A DNA stretch of 8,030 bases, taken from NCBI GenBank assembly GCA_030841195.1, contig JAVEDA010000451.1, positions 1 to 8,030 on the forward strand. The letters run 5' to 3'. Made by a program: the position numbers and the translations under genes. The notes beneath the pieces are model-generated. The model did no database searches, had not been told where the DNA came from, and was given only the letters and a program-made list of their open reading frames with translations. Source of the stretch: Actinomycetota bacterium (GTDB lineage: Bacteria > Actinomycetota > Actinomycetes > JACCUZ01). Shown one piece after another: positions 1-5,084 of this stretch (position 1 is the first letter of the stretch; each line of letters opens with the position of its first letter).

Positions 1-850
1 CGAGATCGGACGTCGGCACCAGCAGGCAGAACTCGTCGCCGCCAGTACGAGCAGCCAGCGCCCCGGGCAACGACGCGCAGACCCCGAGCAGGGCGTGCCC
101 GACTGACTGCAACAGCCGGTCGCCGGCATCGTGACCGTCCCGGTCGTTGACCGGCTTCAGCTCGTTCACGTCGATCGCGACGGCGACCACGTCGGCCCGG
201 GAGGGGATCATCGTCGCGGCCACCTGGTCGAGCCGACGGCGGTTCGCGAGCCCGGTCAGCGGGTCCTGATAGGCGAGCTCGGTAAGCCGACCCTCCCGGA
301 CCGCGCGCGAGACGCCCGACGCAAGGATGGCGGCCAGTGTCTCGACGTAGGCGAGGTCGGCGTCGTCGAACCCGGCCCGCCCGAGGTGCCGGGTCAGGTA
401 GAGCTCGCCCCACAGTTCGCCGTCGACCACGACGGGCGCCCCCATCGAGGCTCCCTTCTCCAGGTCGACGAGAAGTGCCAGCTCGCGAGGGTCGGGGTCG
501 TTCTCGTCCCGGGAGCAGGTCCACGCCCTGAGCTCGCCGACCACCTGGCTCAGCTTGGGGAAGTCCGACAACTGGTAGGTCTCGTCCCGCGGACGCGGCT
601 CCTCCTGCGAGCTGAGGTCACCGACGTTCACCAGGACGCGGACCAGGCCGGCCGGGCGGTCCAGGACGCTCACCGAGCCCGAGTCGGCGTCGACCACCCT
701 GCAGCCCTCGGTGATCGCCCGCTCGACGACGTCGAGCACCCCGCCCGAACGGCCCATGGCGCGTGCCATGACCGCGAGGGAACGCAGGCGTTCGCCTTCC
801 GCGCGGCTGACCGGCGGAAGCGCGAAGTTCGGGGAGCCGGCTCGAGCCAC
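1..850 (-). CDS. GAF-GGDEF diguanylate cyclase, C-terminus beyond the window
   Basis: Predicted c-di-GMP synthase: it would join two GTP molecules into the second messenger c-di-GMP in the cytoplasm. About 283 residues are visible. A GAF-like sensor domain covers roughly residues 25-180 (LRSLAVMARAMGRSGG near its start, GELYLTRHLG near its end). The GGDEF domain opens with DPLTGLANRRR at residue 196, continues with the metal and substrate segment DVNELKPVND..GH..GD (227-244), and reaches the catalytic GGDEF at 270-274, so the visible half looks active. The product-inhibition site RxxD, normally just before GGDEF, is absent; residues 261-264 read LPGA. No signal peptide or membrane helix is seen, so it is probably a cytosolic sensor-cyclase. 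The start is GTG at 850, the only usual start codon after the in-frame stop at 914-916; a purine-rich AGAGAGG abuts it with no spacing, so the start is uncertain (ATG at 769 is possible). It is divergent from the MFS gene. The missing part should be about 70 residues, and a further domain cannot be excluded. Confidence 0.9.
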   Translation of the reverse strand, partial: MARAGSPNFALPPVSRAEGERLRSLAVMARAMGRSGGVLDVVERAITEGCRVVDADSGSVSVLDRPAGLVRVLVNVGDLSSQEEPRPRDETYQLSDFPKLSQVVGELRAWTCSRDENDPDPRELALLVDLEKGASMGAPVVVDGELWGELYLTRHLGRAGFDDADLAYVETLAAILASGVSRAVREGRLTELAYQDPLTGLANRRRLDQVAATMIPSRADVVAVAIDVNELKPVNDRDGHDAGDRLLQSVGHALLGVCASLPGALAARTGGDEFCLLVPTSDL

Positions 851-927
851 CCTCTCTGTGTCGGCAGGCCGGGCCGGAGGGTGAACCTGGTGGCCGGTCA
901 GGCCTTGCCGCGGCTAACCCTGGCGAC

Positions 928-933
928 AGGAGG
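928..933 (+). promoter_or_regulatory. Shine-Dalgarno AGGAGG for the MFS gene, unusually distant
   Basis: A perfect AGGAGG lies 17 bases before the ATG at 951, about twice the usual spacing. No ATG, GTG or TTG in the MFS frame lies closer to it, so either translation tolerates the distance or this core is incidental. Confidence 0.4.
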
Positions 934-950
934 CCCACCCGGACGTCATC

Positions 951-2168
951 ATGACCGGCGTGCGCGAGCTGATGAGGGACCGTCGGTTCGCGCTGCTCTG
1001 GCTCGGGCAGGCGGTGAACACGGTCGGCCACGGGCTCACGATCGTGGCCCTCGCAACACTCCTGGTGGAGACGCACGGCGCGGGCACCCTCGGGGTGGTA
1101 CTGGCCGCCGACTCGGCCGCGATGGGGCTGACGCTGCTGGCCGGCGGCGTCATCGCCGATCGCTATTCACGGACCGCCGTCATGGCGGTCTCCGACGTCG
1201 TCCGCTCGGTGGCCGTGCTCGGCTACGCACTGTCGCCGGCCTCGTCGCCCACCGCCCTGCTGGTCTGCTTCGCGGTGCTCGAGGGCTTCGGTGTGGCGCT
1301 GTTCCAGCCGGCCTGGCGGGCAGTCCTGCCGCAGGTGGTTCCGCCCGGTCGGCTGCGGGAGGTCAACGCGGTGGTCCAGCTGACCAACCGCGGCGGCCTG
1401 CTGTTGGGCGCCGCACTCGGCGGGGTCCTCGTCGCGACGGTCGGCCCACGGCCCGCCCTGCTGCTCGACGCGGCGACGTACATGCTCAGCCTGACGACCT
1501 TGCTCCTCATCCGGCTGCCCGCCGTGGTCGAGCAGGCACCGGAAGGCCTGCGGGCCGCGCTGCACGAGGCACGCGAGGGGATCGCGGTGGTGCTGCGGCG
1601 GCCCTGGGTCTCGGTCGTGATGCTGCAGGGGACCGTGCAGGTGCTGTTCGCGTTCGCGCCGATGAAGGTGCTGCTTCCCGTGGTCGCGCAGGAGCGGTAC
1701 GGCGACGGCGCCTACGGCGTCCTCGTGGCGTGCACCCCGGCCGGCATGATCCTCGGCTCGCTGGTGGCCATGCGACTGCATCCGAAGCGCGACGGGCTCG
1801 CCGCGATGCACGCCGTCGCGCCGACGGCTGCCCTGATGGCTTGCCTGGCCGTGGACGTGCCACTGGTCGTTTTCGCGGCGGTGTCGGTCGTCGCGTGGGC
1901 CGGCATCTCGGTGTTCGCGGTGCTCTGGTTCTCGTCGCTGCAGCGGGCCTACCCGCCGGCGATCCAGGGCCGGGTGTTCTCGGTCGAGCAGCTCGCCACC
2001 TTCGCCCTGGACCCGATCGGGCTCGCCCTCGCTCCGGCGGCGGCGGCCGCGGCCGGCGTACCCACCGTCGGCTGGGTCGCGGCCACCGTCCTGCTCGTCA
2101 CCACGTACGCCGTGTTCCTCGTCCCCGGCGTCACCCACTTCCGCGACCCGGTCCCGGAGCCGGCCTAG
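951..2168 (+). CDS. MFS transporter, EntS/MFS_3-type efflux permease
   Basis: A 405-residue inner-membrane permease of the major facilitator superfamily, predicted to export a small molecule by proton antiport. Hydrophobic segments are spread over the whole length, compatible with 12 helices. The MFS motif A loop between helices 2 and 3 is present as GGVIADRYSR (residues 65-74), with the key Asp70, Arg71 and Arg74. FQPAWRAVLPQVVP (118-131) and IQGRVFSVEQLA (338-349) resemble conserved loops of the EntS-like MFS_3 group, which holds siderophore and drug exporters. The half-way cytoplasmic stretch (about 190-218) carries Glu and Arg residues, as usual for the loop between the two six-helix halves. 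Length is normal and the ORF is intact. It starts at ATG 951, which has an AGGAGG 17 bases upstream. The neighbours (a divergent cyclase and a downstream epimerase) do not reveal the substrate. The family call is strong; the substrate is unknown. Confidence 0.9.
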   Translation: MTGVRELMRDRRFALLWLGQAVNTVGHGLTIVALATLLVETHGAGTLGVVLAADSAAMGLTLLAGGVIADRYSRTAVMAVSDVVRSVAVLGYALSPASSPTALLVCFAVLEGFGVALFQPAWRAVLPQVVPPGRLREVNAVVQLTNRGGLLLGAALGGVLVATVGPRPALLLDAATYMLSLTTLLLIRLPAVVEQAPEGLRAALHEAREGIAVVLRRPWVSVVMLQGTVQVLFAFAPMKVLLPVVAQERYGDGAYGVLVACTPAGMILGSLVAMRLHPKRDGLAAMHAVAPTAALMACLAVDVPLVVFAAVSVVAWAGISVFAVLWFSSLQRAYPPAIQGRVFSVEQLATFALDPIGLALAPAAAAAAGVPTVGWVAATVLLVTTYAVFLVPGVTHFRDPVPEPA

Positions 2169-2230
2169 CCGCTCGTACCCGCACGGACCGGTGAGTTCCA
2201 GGGCCGATTTCCGCTGGTCCGCCCCGCGAA

Positions 2231-2251
2231 GTCACCACTCCATGCGGTGAC
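2231..2251. repeat. Inverted repeat GTCACC-N9-GGTGAC
   Basis: Perfect six-base arms at 2231-2236 and 2246-2251, separated by nine bases, lie about 30 bases before the epimerase start. It is followed at once by a second inverted repeat. It could be a regulator half-site pair or a weak hairpin at the end of the MFS transcript; no T-run follows it. Confidence 0.4.
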
Positions 2252-2276
2252 CGCGACCCTGATGGGTACGGTCGCG
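2252..2276. repeat. Inverted repeat CGCGACC-N11-GGTCGCG over the epimerase start region
   Basis: Perfect seven-base arms at 2252-2258 and 2270-2276 enclose 11 bases and end two bases before the ATG at 2279. They overlap the putative -10 element, so a bound repressor here would block transcription. It may equally be a chance palindrome in GC-rich DNA. Confidence 0.4.
2267..2272 (+). promoter_or_regulatory. Putative -10 element of a leaderless promoter for the epimerase
   Basis: TACGGT fits the actinobacterial -10 pattern TAnnnT and stands exactly six bases before the ATG at 2279. This is the spacing that would place transcription initiation on or next to the start codon. No convincing Shine-Dalgarno sequence is present and no good -35 is seen, which is common for leaderless actinobacterial promoters. 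Confidence 0.45.
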
Positions 2277-2278
2277 CC

Positions 2279-3202
2279 ATGCCCGGCCACGACGCGCGAC
2301 TGCCCAGCGGGACCCAGCACGAGATCCGGCACGGCGACCAGGTAGCCGTCGTCACCGAAGCCGGGGCCACCCTGCGCTCCTACGAAGCGGCCGGGCGCGC
2401 CGTCGTCGACGGGTTCGCGGCGTCGGCGAAGCCGGACGGCGGTCGCGGCCAGGTGCTCGCACCGTGGCCCAACCGGGTGGCCGACGGCAGGTGGACCTGG
2501 GAGGGCGCGGAGCAGCAGCTCGCTCTCACCGAGGTCGCCAACCACAACGCCATCCACGGGCTGGTGCGCTGGGCGACCTGGACTGCGGTCGAGCACGCGA
2601 CGGATTGGGTCACGTTGACGACGACCGTCTGGCCGCAGCCGGGCTACCCGTTCGTGCTCGGGCTCACCGCGACGTACCGGGTAGGCGACGAGGGCCTGTC
2701 GGTGGTGCTGCGGGCACGCAACGACGGCGACCGGCCGGCGCCGTACGGCGTGGGTCAGCACCCCTACCTCACCGCAGGTACCGAGCTGGCCGACACGACC
2801 GTGCTGACGGTGCCCGCGCGGACCCGCCTGCTGCTCGACGAGCGCGGCAATCCGGTCGGCCGGGCGCCGGTCGACGGCTCCCCTTACGACTTCCGGGCAC
2901 CGCGGGCGATCGGTGACCTGGTGCTGGACACGGCGTACGGCGACCTCACGCCGGGCGACGACGGCCGGGTGCGGGTCCGCCTCGAGCGTCCCGACGGCGG
3001 CGGGACCGTGCTCTGGGCCGGGCCGGCGACCCGCTGCCTGCAGGTGTTCACCGGGGACACGCTGGGCCCCGACCGCCGCCGCCGCAGCGTGGCCGTGGAG
3101 CCGATGTCCTGCCCGCCGGGAGCGCTCGCGTCCGGCGACGACCTCGTCGTGCTGGCTCCGGGCGCGGAGCATGCCCTGGAATGGGGCCTGCACGCGTGGT
3201 GA
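2279..3202 (+). CDS. Aldose 1-epimerase (galactose mutarotase family, YihR-like)
   Basis: A 307-residue cytoplasmic enzyme predicted to interconvert the alpha and beta anomers of an aldose, feeding hexose metabolism. The galactose-mutarotase hallmarks appear in order: the substrate-binding WPNRV segment (Asn65, Arg66), NHNAIHGLVR with His93, VGQHPYL with His161 (the likely general acid), Asp217 in LDTAYGD, and Glu274 in VAVEPMSCPPGAL (the likely general base). Length is slightly short but within range for bacterial members; the sequence style resembles the YihR-like branch common in actinobacteria rather than classical GalM. No signal peptide is seen. The start at ATG 2279 is supported by the upstream -10-like hexamer and by the N-terminal domain beginning soon after. 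The gene stands alone with no gal genes in view, so the exact sugar is uncertain. Confidence 0.9.
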   Translation: MPGHDARLPSGTQHEIRHGDQVAVVTEAGATLRSYEAAGRAVVDGFAASAKPDGGRGQVLAPWPNRVADGRWTWEGAEQQLALTEVANHNAIHGLVRWATWTAVEHATDWVTLTTTVWPQPGYPFVLGLTATYRVGDEGLSVVLRARNDGDRPAPYGVGQHPYLTAGTELADTTVLTVPARTRLLLDERGNPVGRAPVDGSPYDFRAPRAIGDLVLDTAYGDLTPGDDGRVRVRLERPDGGGTVLWAGPATRCLQVFTGDTLGPDRRRRSVAVEPMSCPPGALASGDDLVVLAPGAEHALEWGLHAW

Positions 3203-3210
3203 GCGCGGCA

Positions 3211-3240
3211 TGGACATCTGAGGGAGGTATGTCCTAGCCT
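3211..3240 (+). promoter_or_regulatory. Candidate promoter for the cold-shock gene, with internal GGACAT/ATGTCC dyad
   Basis: TGGACA (3211-3216) differs by one base from the -35 consensus. TAGCCT (3235-3240) fits TAnnnT, with 18 bases between them. If used, transcription would start near 3247 and give csp a leader of about 170 bases, similar to the long leaders known for E. coli cspA. A perfect dyad GGACAT-N11-ATGTCC (3212-3217, 3229-3234) spans the spacer and could be an operator. Alternatively, the dyad followed by TAGCCTTTTT is a weak terminator for the epimerase. Confidence 0.4.
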
Positions 3241-3276
3241 TTTTCCCGGTTGGAAGTTGCAGTGCCTCGAACGTCT

Positions 3277-3311
3277 CGAACGCCCGCGCTGACCATCAGC
3301 ACGGGCGTTCG
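3277..3311 (+). other. Long hairpin: cold-shock mRNA leader element or epimerase terminator
   Basis: The left arm CGAACGCCCG (3277-3286) pairs perfectly with CGGGCGTTCG (3302-3311). A C/A mismatch follows, then an inner five-base stem GCTGA/TCAGC (3288-3292, 3296-3300) closed by a three-base loop CCA. TTGCTT follows, a poor U-tract. The left arm belongs to a tandem CTCGAACG repeat (3266-3273, 3275-3282), so the CGTTCG of the right arm could pair with either copy. It lies 75 bases after the epimerase stop and about 110 before the csp start. The structure is certain at sequence level; its role is inferred. Confidence 0.6.
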
Positions 3312-3373
3312 TTGCTTAACGGGACTGACCTGTCAGGACCGGCGAGGGAACGCGCGATCTGACGACCCGGCTG

Positions 3374-3386
3374 CCGCACCGTGCGG
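3374..3386 (+). repeat. Short palindrome CCGCAC-C-GTGCGG in the csp leader
   Basis: Six-base perfect arms (3374-3379, 3381-3386) flank a single base, 21 bases before the csp ribosome-binding site. An RNA hairpin would need to open the central pairs, giving CACCG/CGGTG (3377-3388) as the alternative fold. It may be a DNA-binding dyad or a leader stem; weak on its own. Confidence 0.35.
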
Positions 3387-3407
3387 TGTCCGAACTCGTT
3401 TCCTCGC

Positions 3408-3414
3408 AAAGGAG
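3408..3414 (+). promoter_or_regulatory. Ribosome-binding site AAAGGAG for csp
   Basis: AAAGGAG ends five bases before the GTG at 3420, ideal spacing. It fixes that GTG as the start and rules out the longer in-frame reading from 3381. Confidence 0.85.
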
Positions 3415-3419
3415 AGACA

Positions 3420-3623
3420 GTGGCTCAGGGAACCGTCAAGTGGTTCAACGCCGAGAAGGGCTTCGGCTTCATCGCCCAGGACGGCGGCGGACCCGACGTC
3501 TTCGTGCACTTCTCGGCCATCCAGGCCGACGGCTACCGCTCGCTGGACGAGAACCAGCGGGTGGAGTTCGAGGTCACGCAGGGCCAGCGCGGCCCGCAGG
3601 CCGACCAGGTGCGCCCCATCTGA
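3420..3623 (+). CDS. Cold-shock domain protein, CspA family
   Basis: A 67-residue single cold-shock domain, the usual length for bacterial Csps. It is a small five-stranded beta-barrel that binds single-stranded RNA and DNA and acts as an RNA chaperone, melting mRNA structure at low temperature or serving constitutively during growth. Both nucleic-acid-binding motifs are intact: RNP1 KGFGFI (residues 13-18) and RNP2 VFVHF (27-31), preceded by the typical GTVKWFNAEKG opening with Trp8 and Phe9. The tail GPQADQVRPI fits actinobacterial Csps. The start is GTG 3420 rather than the upstream in-frame GTG 3381, because the cold-shock fold begins at MAQGTVKW and a strong AAAGGAG sits at the right distance. 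The gene is monocistronic, bounded upstream by a structured leader and downstream by a strong terminator. I do not assign a specific paralogue letter. Confidence 0.96.
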   Translation: MAQGTVKWFNAEKGFGFIAQDGGGPDVFVHFSAIQADGYRSLDENQRVEFEVTQGQRGPQADQVRPI

Positions 3624-3637
3624 TCACCTGCCCCGCC

Positions 3638-3681
3638 CCGAGCGCCCCGACCCCCTCTGTGGGTCGGGGCGCTCGGCTTTT
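3638..3681 (+). terminator. Intrinsic terminator of csp
   Basis: A perfect 16-base stem (3638-3653 with 3661-3676; arm CCGAGCGCCCCGACCC) with a seven-base loop CCTCTGT is followed by CTTTT. It begins 14 bases after the csp stop. This is a very strong Rho-independent terminator that isolates csp from the genes downstream. Confidence 0.93.
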
Positions 3682-3717
3682 GCCGGTAATTTGCCCGTTA
3701 TCCCTCAAGACAGGTGA

Positions 3718-3759
3718 CCTGGTCCGCCGATACGTCATACGTAGTCCGAATTGACCAGG
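3718..3759. repeat. Nested inverted repeat between csp terminator and the small ORF
   Basis: Outer arms CCTGGTC (3718-3724) and GACCAGG (3753-3759) are perfectly complementary. Almost centred inside is TACGT-CAT-ACGTA (3731-3743). The left outer arm overlaps a further small palindrome, CAGGT-G-ACCTG (3711-3721). This is plausibly an operator region or a leader hairpin for the 56-residue ORF. No clean promoter hexamers could be assigned here; AAGACA (3707-3712) with TACGTC (3731-3736) is the best weak pair. Confidence 0.45.
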
Positions 3760-3830
3760 CCAGGCGGCAGGCGCCGGGCCAGATCGGCGGCACTCGGGGT
3801 GCATCGACCGACGAGGGAGTGAGTCGTTTG

Positions 3831-4001
3831 ATGAAGGCGACGTCGTCCACCGACGACGAGCTGGTGATGAACATGCTGCAGGAGCACGTGCCGCTGGCAC
3901 TGCTGTGCGATCTCGCGGAGGCCGAGGGGCCGAGCTCCGCCGAGATCCTGGAGGCCGAGGGCGGCCCCGAGGACCACTGGTGGGAGCAGCAAAAGGCCTG
4001 A
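3831..4001 (+). CDS. Small acidic protein, conserved-looking hypothetical
   Basis: A 56-residue acidic polypeptide of unknown function. It opens MKATSSTDDELVMNMLQEHV, continues with a probable amphipathic helix PLALLCDLAEAEGP (residues 21-34), then SSAEILEAEGGPEDHWWEQQ rich in Asp and Glu with a Trp pair near the end. There is no signal peptide, membrane helix or metal-binding cysteine pair. The pattern DELVMxMLQEHVPLxLLxDL with a WWE ending recalls a small hypothetical protein I have seen in actinobacterial genomes, but I cannot name a family. The start is ATG 3831, with GGGAG at 3815-3819 eleven bases upstream; TTG 3828 or GTG 3819 in the same frame are alternatives. Its stop is 41 bases before nei, so the two may share a transcript, which suggests but does not show a link to DNA repair. 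Confidence 0.7.
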   Translation: MKATSSTDDELVMNMLQEHVPLALLCDLAEAEGPSSAEILEAEGGPEDHWWEQQKA

Positions 4002-4042
4002 GCCGCGGCGGCTAGCGCGGGCGGCTCTGACAGGGTAGAGCG

Positions 4043-4840
4043 GTGCCCGAGGGTCATACCGTCCACCGTCAGGCCCGCGAGCACCTCGCCCGGTTCGGCC
4101 GCGCCCCGGTCCGGCTGAGCAGCCCGCAGGGCCGGTTCGCCGAGGGCGCGGCACTGCTTGACGGCCGGGTGCTGGAGCGCACCGACGCCTACGGCAAGCA
4201 CCTGTTCCTCGGGTTCGAGGGACGGCTGTGGCTGCACGTCCACCTCGGCCTCTACGGCGTCTGGACCTTCGGGTCGGCCCCGGCGCCGCCACCTCGCGGT
4301 GCGCTCCGGGTGCGGCTGGAGAACGAGTCGTCGTACGCCGACCTGCGCGGCGCCACGGCCTGCGAGGTCTACACGCCTGCGGATCGGAAGGTAGTGATCG
4401 CCCGCCTTGGCCCGGACCCGTTGCGCCGCGGCGCCGACCCGGCGGCAGCCTGGTCGCAGGTGGCCCGCAGCCGGTCCCCGGTCGGGCTGCTGCTGATGGA
4501 CCAGGCCGTGGCGGCCGGAGTCGGCAACGTCTTTCGCGCCGAGGTGCTGTTCCGGGCCGGGATCGACCCGCACCGGCCGGGCCTGCTGGTGACCCGGGAG
4601 CAGTGGGACGCCCTGTGGGCCGACCTGGTGGCCCTGATGCGGGCCGGGCTGCGGGCCGGGCGGATCGTCACGACCCGGCCGACCGACCGGGACCGACGCT
4701 CCGGGCCGGCCCGCCCGGAGGACGCGCACTACGTGTACCGCCGCACCGGCCTGCCCTGCCGGGTGTGCCGGACCCCGGTCGCGACCGAGGTGCTGGCCGC
4801 CCGCAACCTGTTCTGGTGCCCGCGCTGCCAGGCGACCTGA
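4043..4840 (+). CDS. nei: Formamidopyrimidine-DNA glycosylase/endonuclease VIII family protein (Nei1-type)
   Basis: A 265-residue bifunctional DNA glycosylase/AP lyase of base-excision repair, predicted to remove oxidised pyrimidines and cut the strand by beta,delta-elimination. Catalytic features are all visible: the N-terminal MPEGHTVHR gives Pro2 (the nucleophile after Met removal) and Glu3, Lys52 lies in AYGKHLF, and Asn162 is in GVGNVFRAE of the helix-two-turn-helix. A C-terminal zinc finger has Cys239, Cys242, Cys259 and Cys262 (spacing 2-16-2), with the conserved Arg254. From memory it resembles mycobacterial Nei1 (Rv2464c) throughout, including SSPQGRFA, HVHLGLYG and YVYRR.G.PCRVC. 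The start is GTG 4043: only this start puts Pro at position 2, so it is firmly set despite no clear Shine-Dalgarno. CAGGGT (4031-4036) lies six bases before it and could be a poor -10 of a leaderless start. MutM/Fpg is less likely because the opening is MPEGHT rather than MPELPE. Confidence 0.93.
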   Translation: MPEGHTVHRQAREHLARFGRAPVRLSSPQGRFAEGAALLDGRVLERTDAYGKHLFLGFEGRLWLHVHLGLYGVWTFGSAPAPPPRGALRVRLENESSYADLRGATACEVYTPADRKVVIARLGPDPLRRGADPAAAWSQVARSRSPVGLLLMDQAVAAGVGNVFRAEVLFRAGIDPHRPGLLVTREQWDALWADLVALMRAGLRAGRIVTTRPTDRDRRSGPARPEDAHYVYRRTGLPCRVCRTPVATEVLAARNLFWCPRCQAT

Positions 4841-4909
4841 GCCGGCCACCGGGCGCAGTTGCGGACATTTGTGCTTCAGCCGGGCCGGGTCGGAACCGAT
4901 GCAGGTCCG

Positions 4910-5032
4910 ATGAGCGCCTCGCGAGCCGGCGCCACGCCGGGCGACCCGGTGCACTGGCTGGTGCCCACCGGGCGCTCGGGGCGGTCGATCGCCGCCGGCT
5001 ACGTCGCGCTGTTCGCGATGGTGGTGTGGTGA
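4910..5032 (+). CDS. Short ORF resembling the N-terminal half of a small membrane protein
   Basis: A 40-residue ORF beginning MSASRAGATPGDPVHWLVPT, followed by GRSGRSIAAGYVALFAMVVW and a TGA. The motif DPVHWLVPTGRSG next to a hydrophobic IAAGYVALF segment resembles the opening of small actinobacterial membrane proteins (DUF4190-like), which in my recollection continue through a second helix and a basic tail. Here the single hydrophobic stretch (residues 26-40) ends abruptly at the stop, and the 52 bases before the next gene do not obviously encode the missing half in any frame. It is therefore either a truncated remnant or a genuine one-helix peptide. AGG at 4903-4905 gives only a weak ribosome-binding site. 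It lies 69 bases after nei and 52 before the ABC operon. Treat as tentative. Confidence 0.45.
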   Translation: MSASRAGATPGDPVHWLVPTGRSGRSIAAGYVALFAMVVW

Positions 5033-5072
5033 CCTGAAGCGTGTGAGAGGCCCCGCACGAGGTCACCCTGCG

Positions 5073-5078
5073 TAGTGT
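5073..5078 (+). promoter_or_regulatory. Putative -10 element of a leaderless promoter for the ABC operon
   Basis: TAGTGT fits TAnnnT and lies exactly six bases before the ATG at 5085, the same geometry seen at the epimerase gene. No Shine-Dalgarno sequence precedes this ATG, and no clear -35 was found. It would start the four-gene transcript. Confidence 0.5.
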
Positions 5079-5084
5079 CGGCGC

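Noticed and set aside
851..950. Divergent promoter between the cyclase and MFS genes
   Set aside because: A promoter must lie here for at least one of the genes, but I could not find a -10/-35 pair with acceptable spacing on either strand, so none is annotated.
131..2194. Long plus-strand open frame of 687 codons
   Set aside because: It runs antisense to the GAF-GGDEF gene and then out of frame through the MFS gene. Its translation is Arg/Gly/Pro-rich with no domain; long false frames are expected at this GC content.
2165..3217. Minus-strand open frame of 350 codons
   Set aside because: Antisense to the epimerase, whose catalytic residues are all in place; the translation shows no recognisable motif.
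3381..3419. Thirteen-residue N-terminal extension of the cold-shock protein from GTG 3381
   Set aside because: The extension has no family counterpart and contains the strong ribosome-binding site for GTG 3420.
3714..3830. Longer 95-residue version of the small acidic ORF starting at GTG 3714
   Set aside because: The extra residues come from the nested inverted-repeat region, look unlike the rest, and have no ribosome-binding site; GGGAG sits before ATG 3831.
3698..4954. Minus-strand open frame of 418 codons
   Set aside because: Antisense to nei and the small acidic ORF; low-complexity product of GC-rich third positions.
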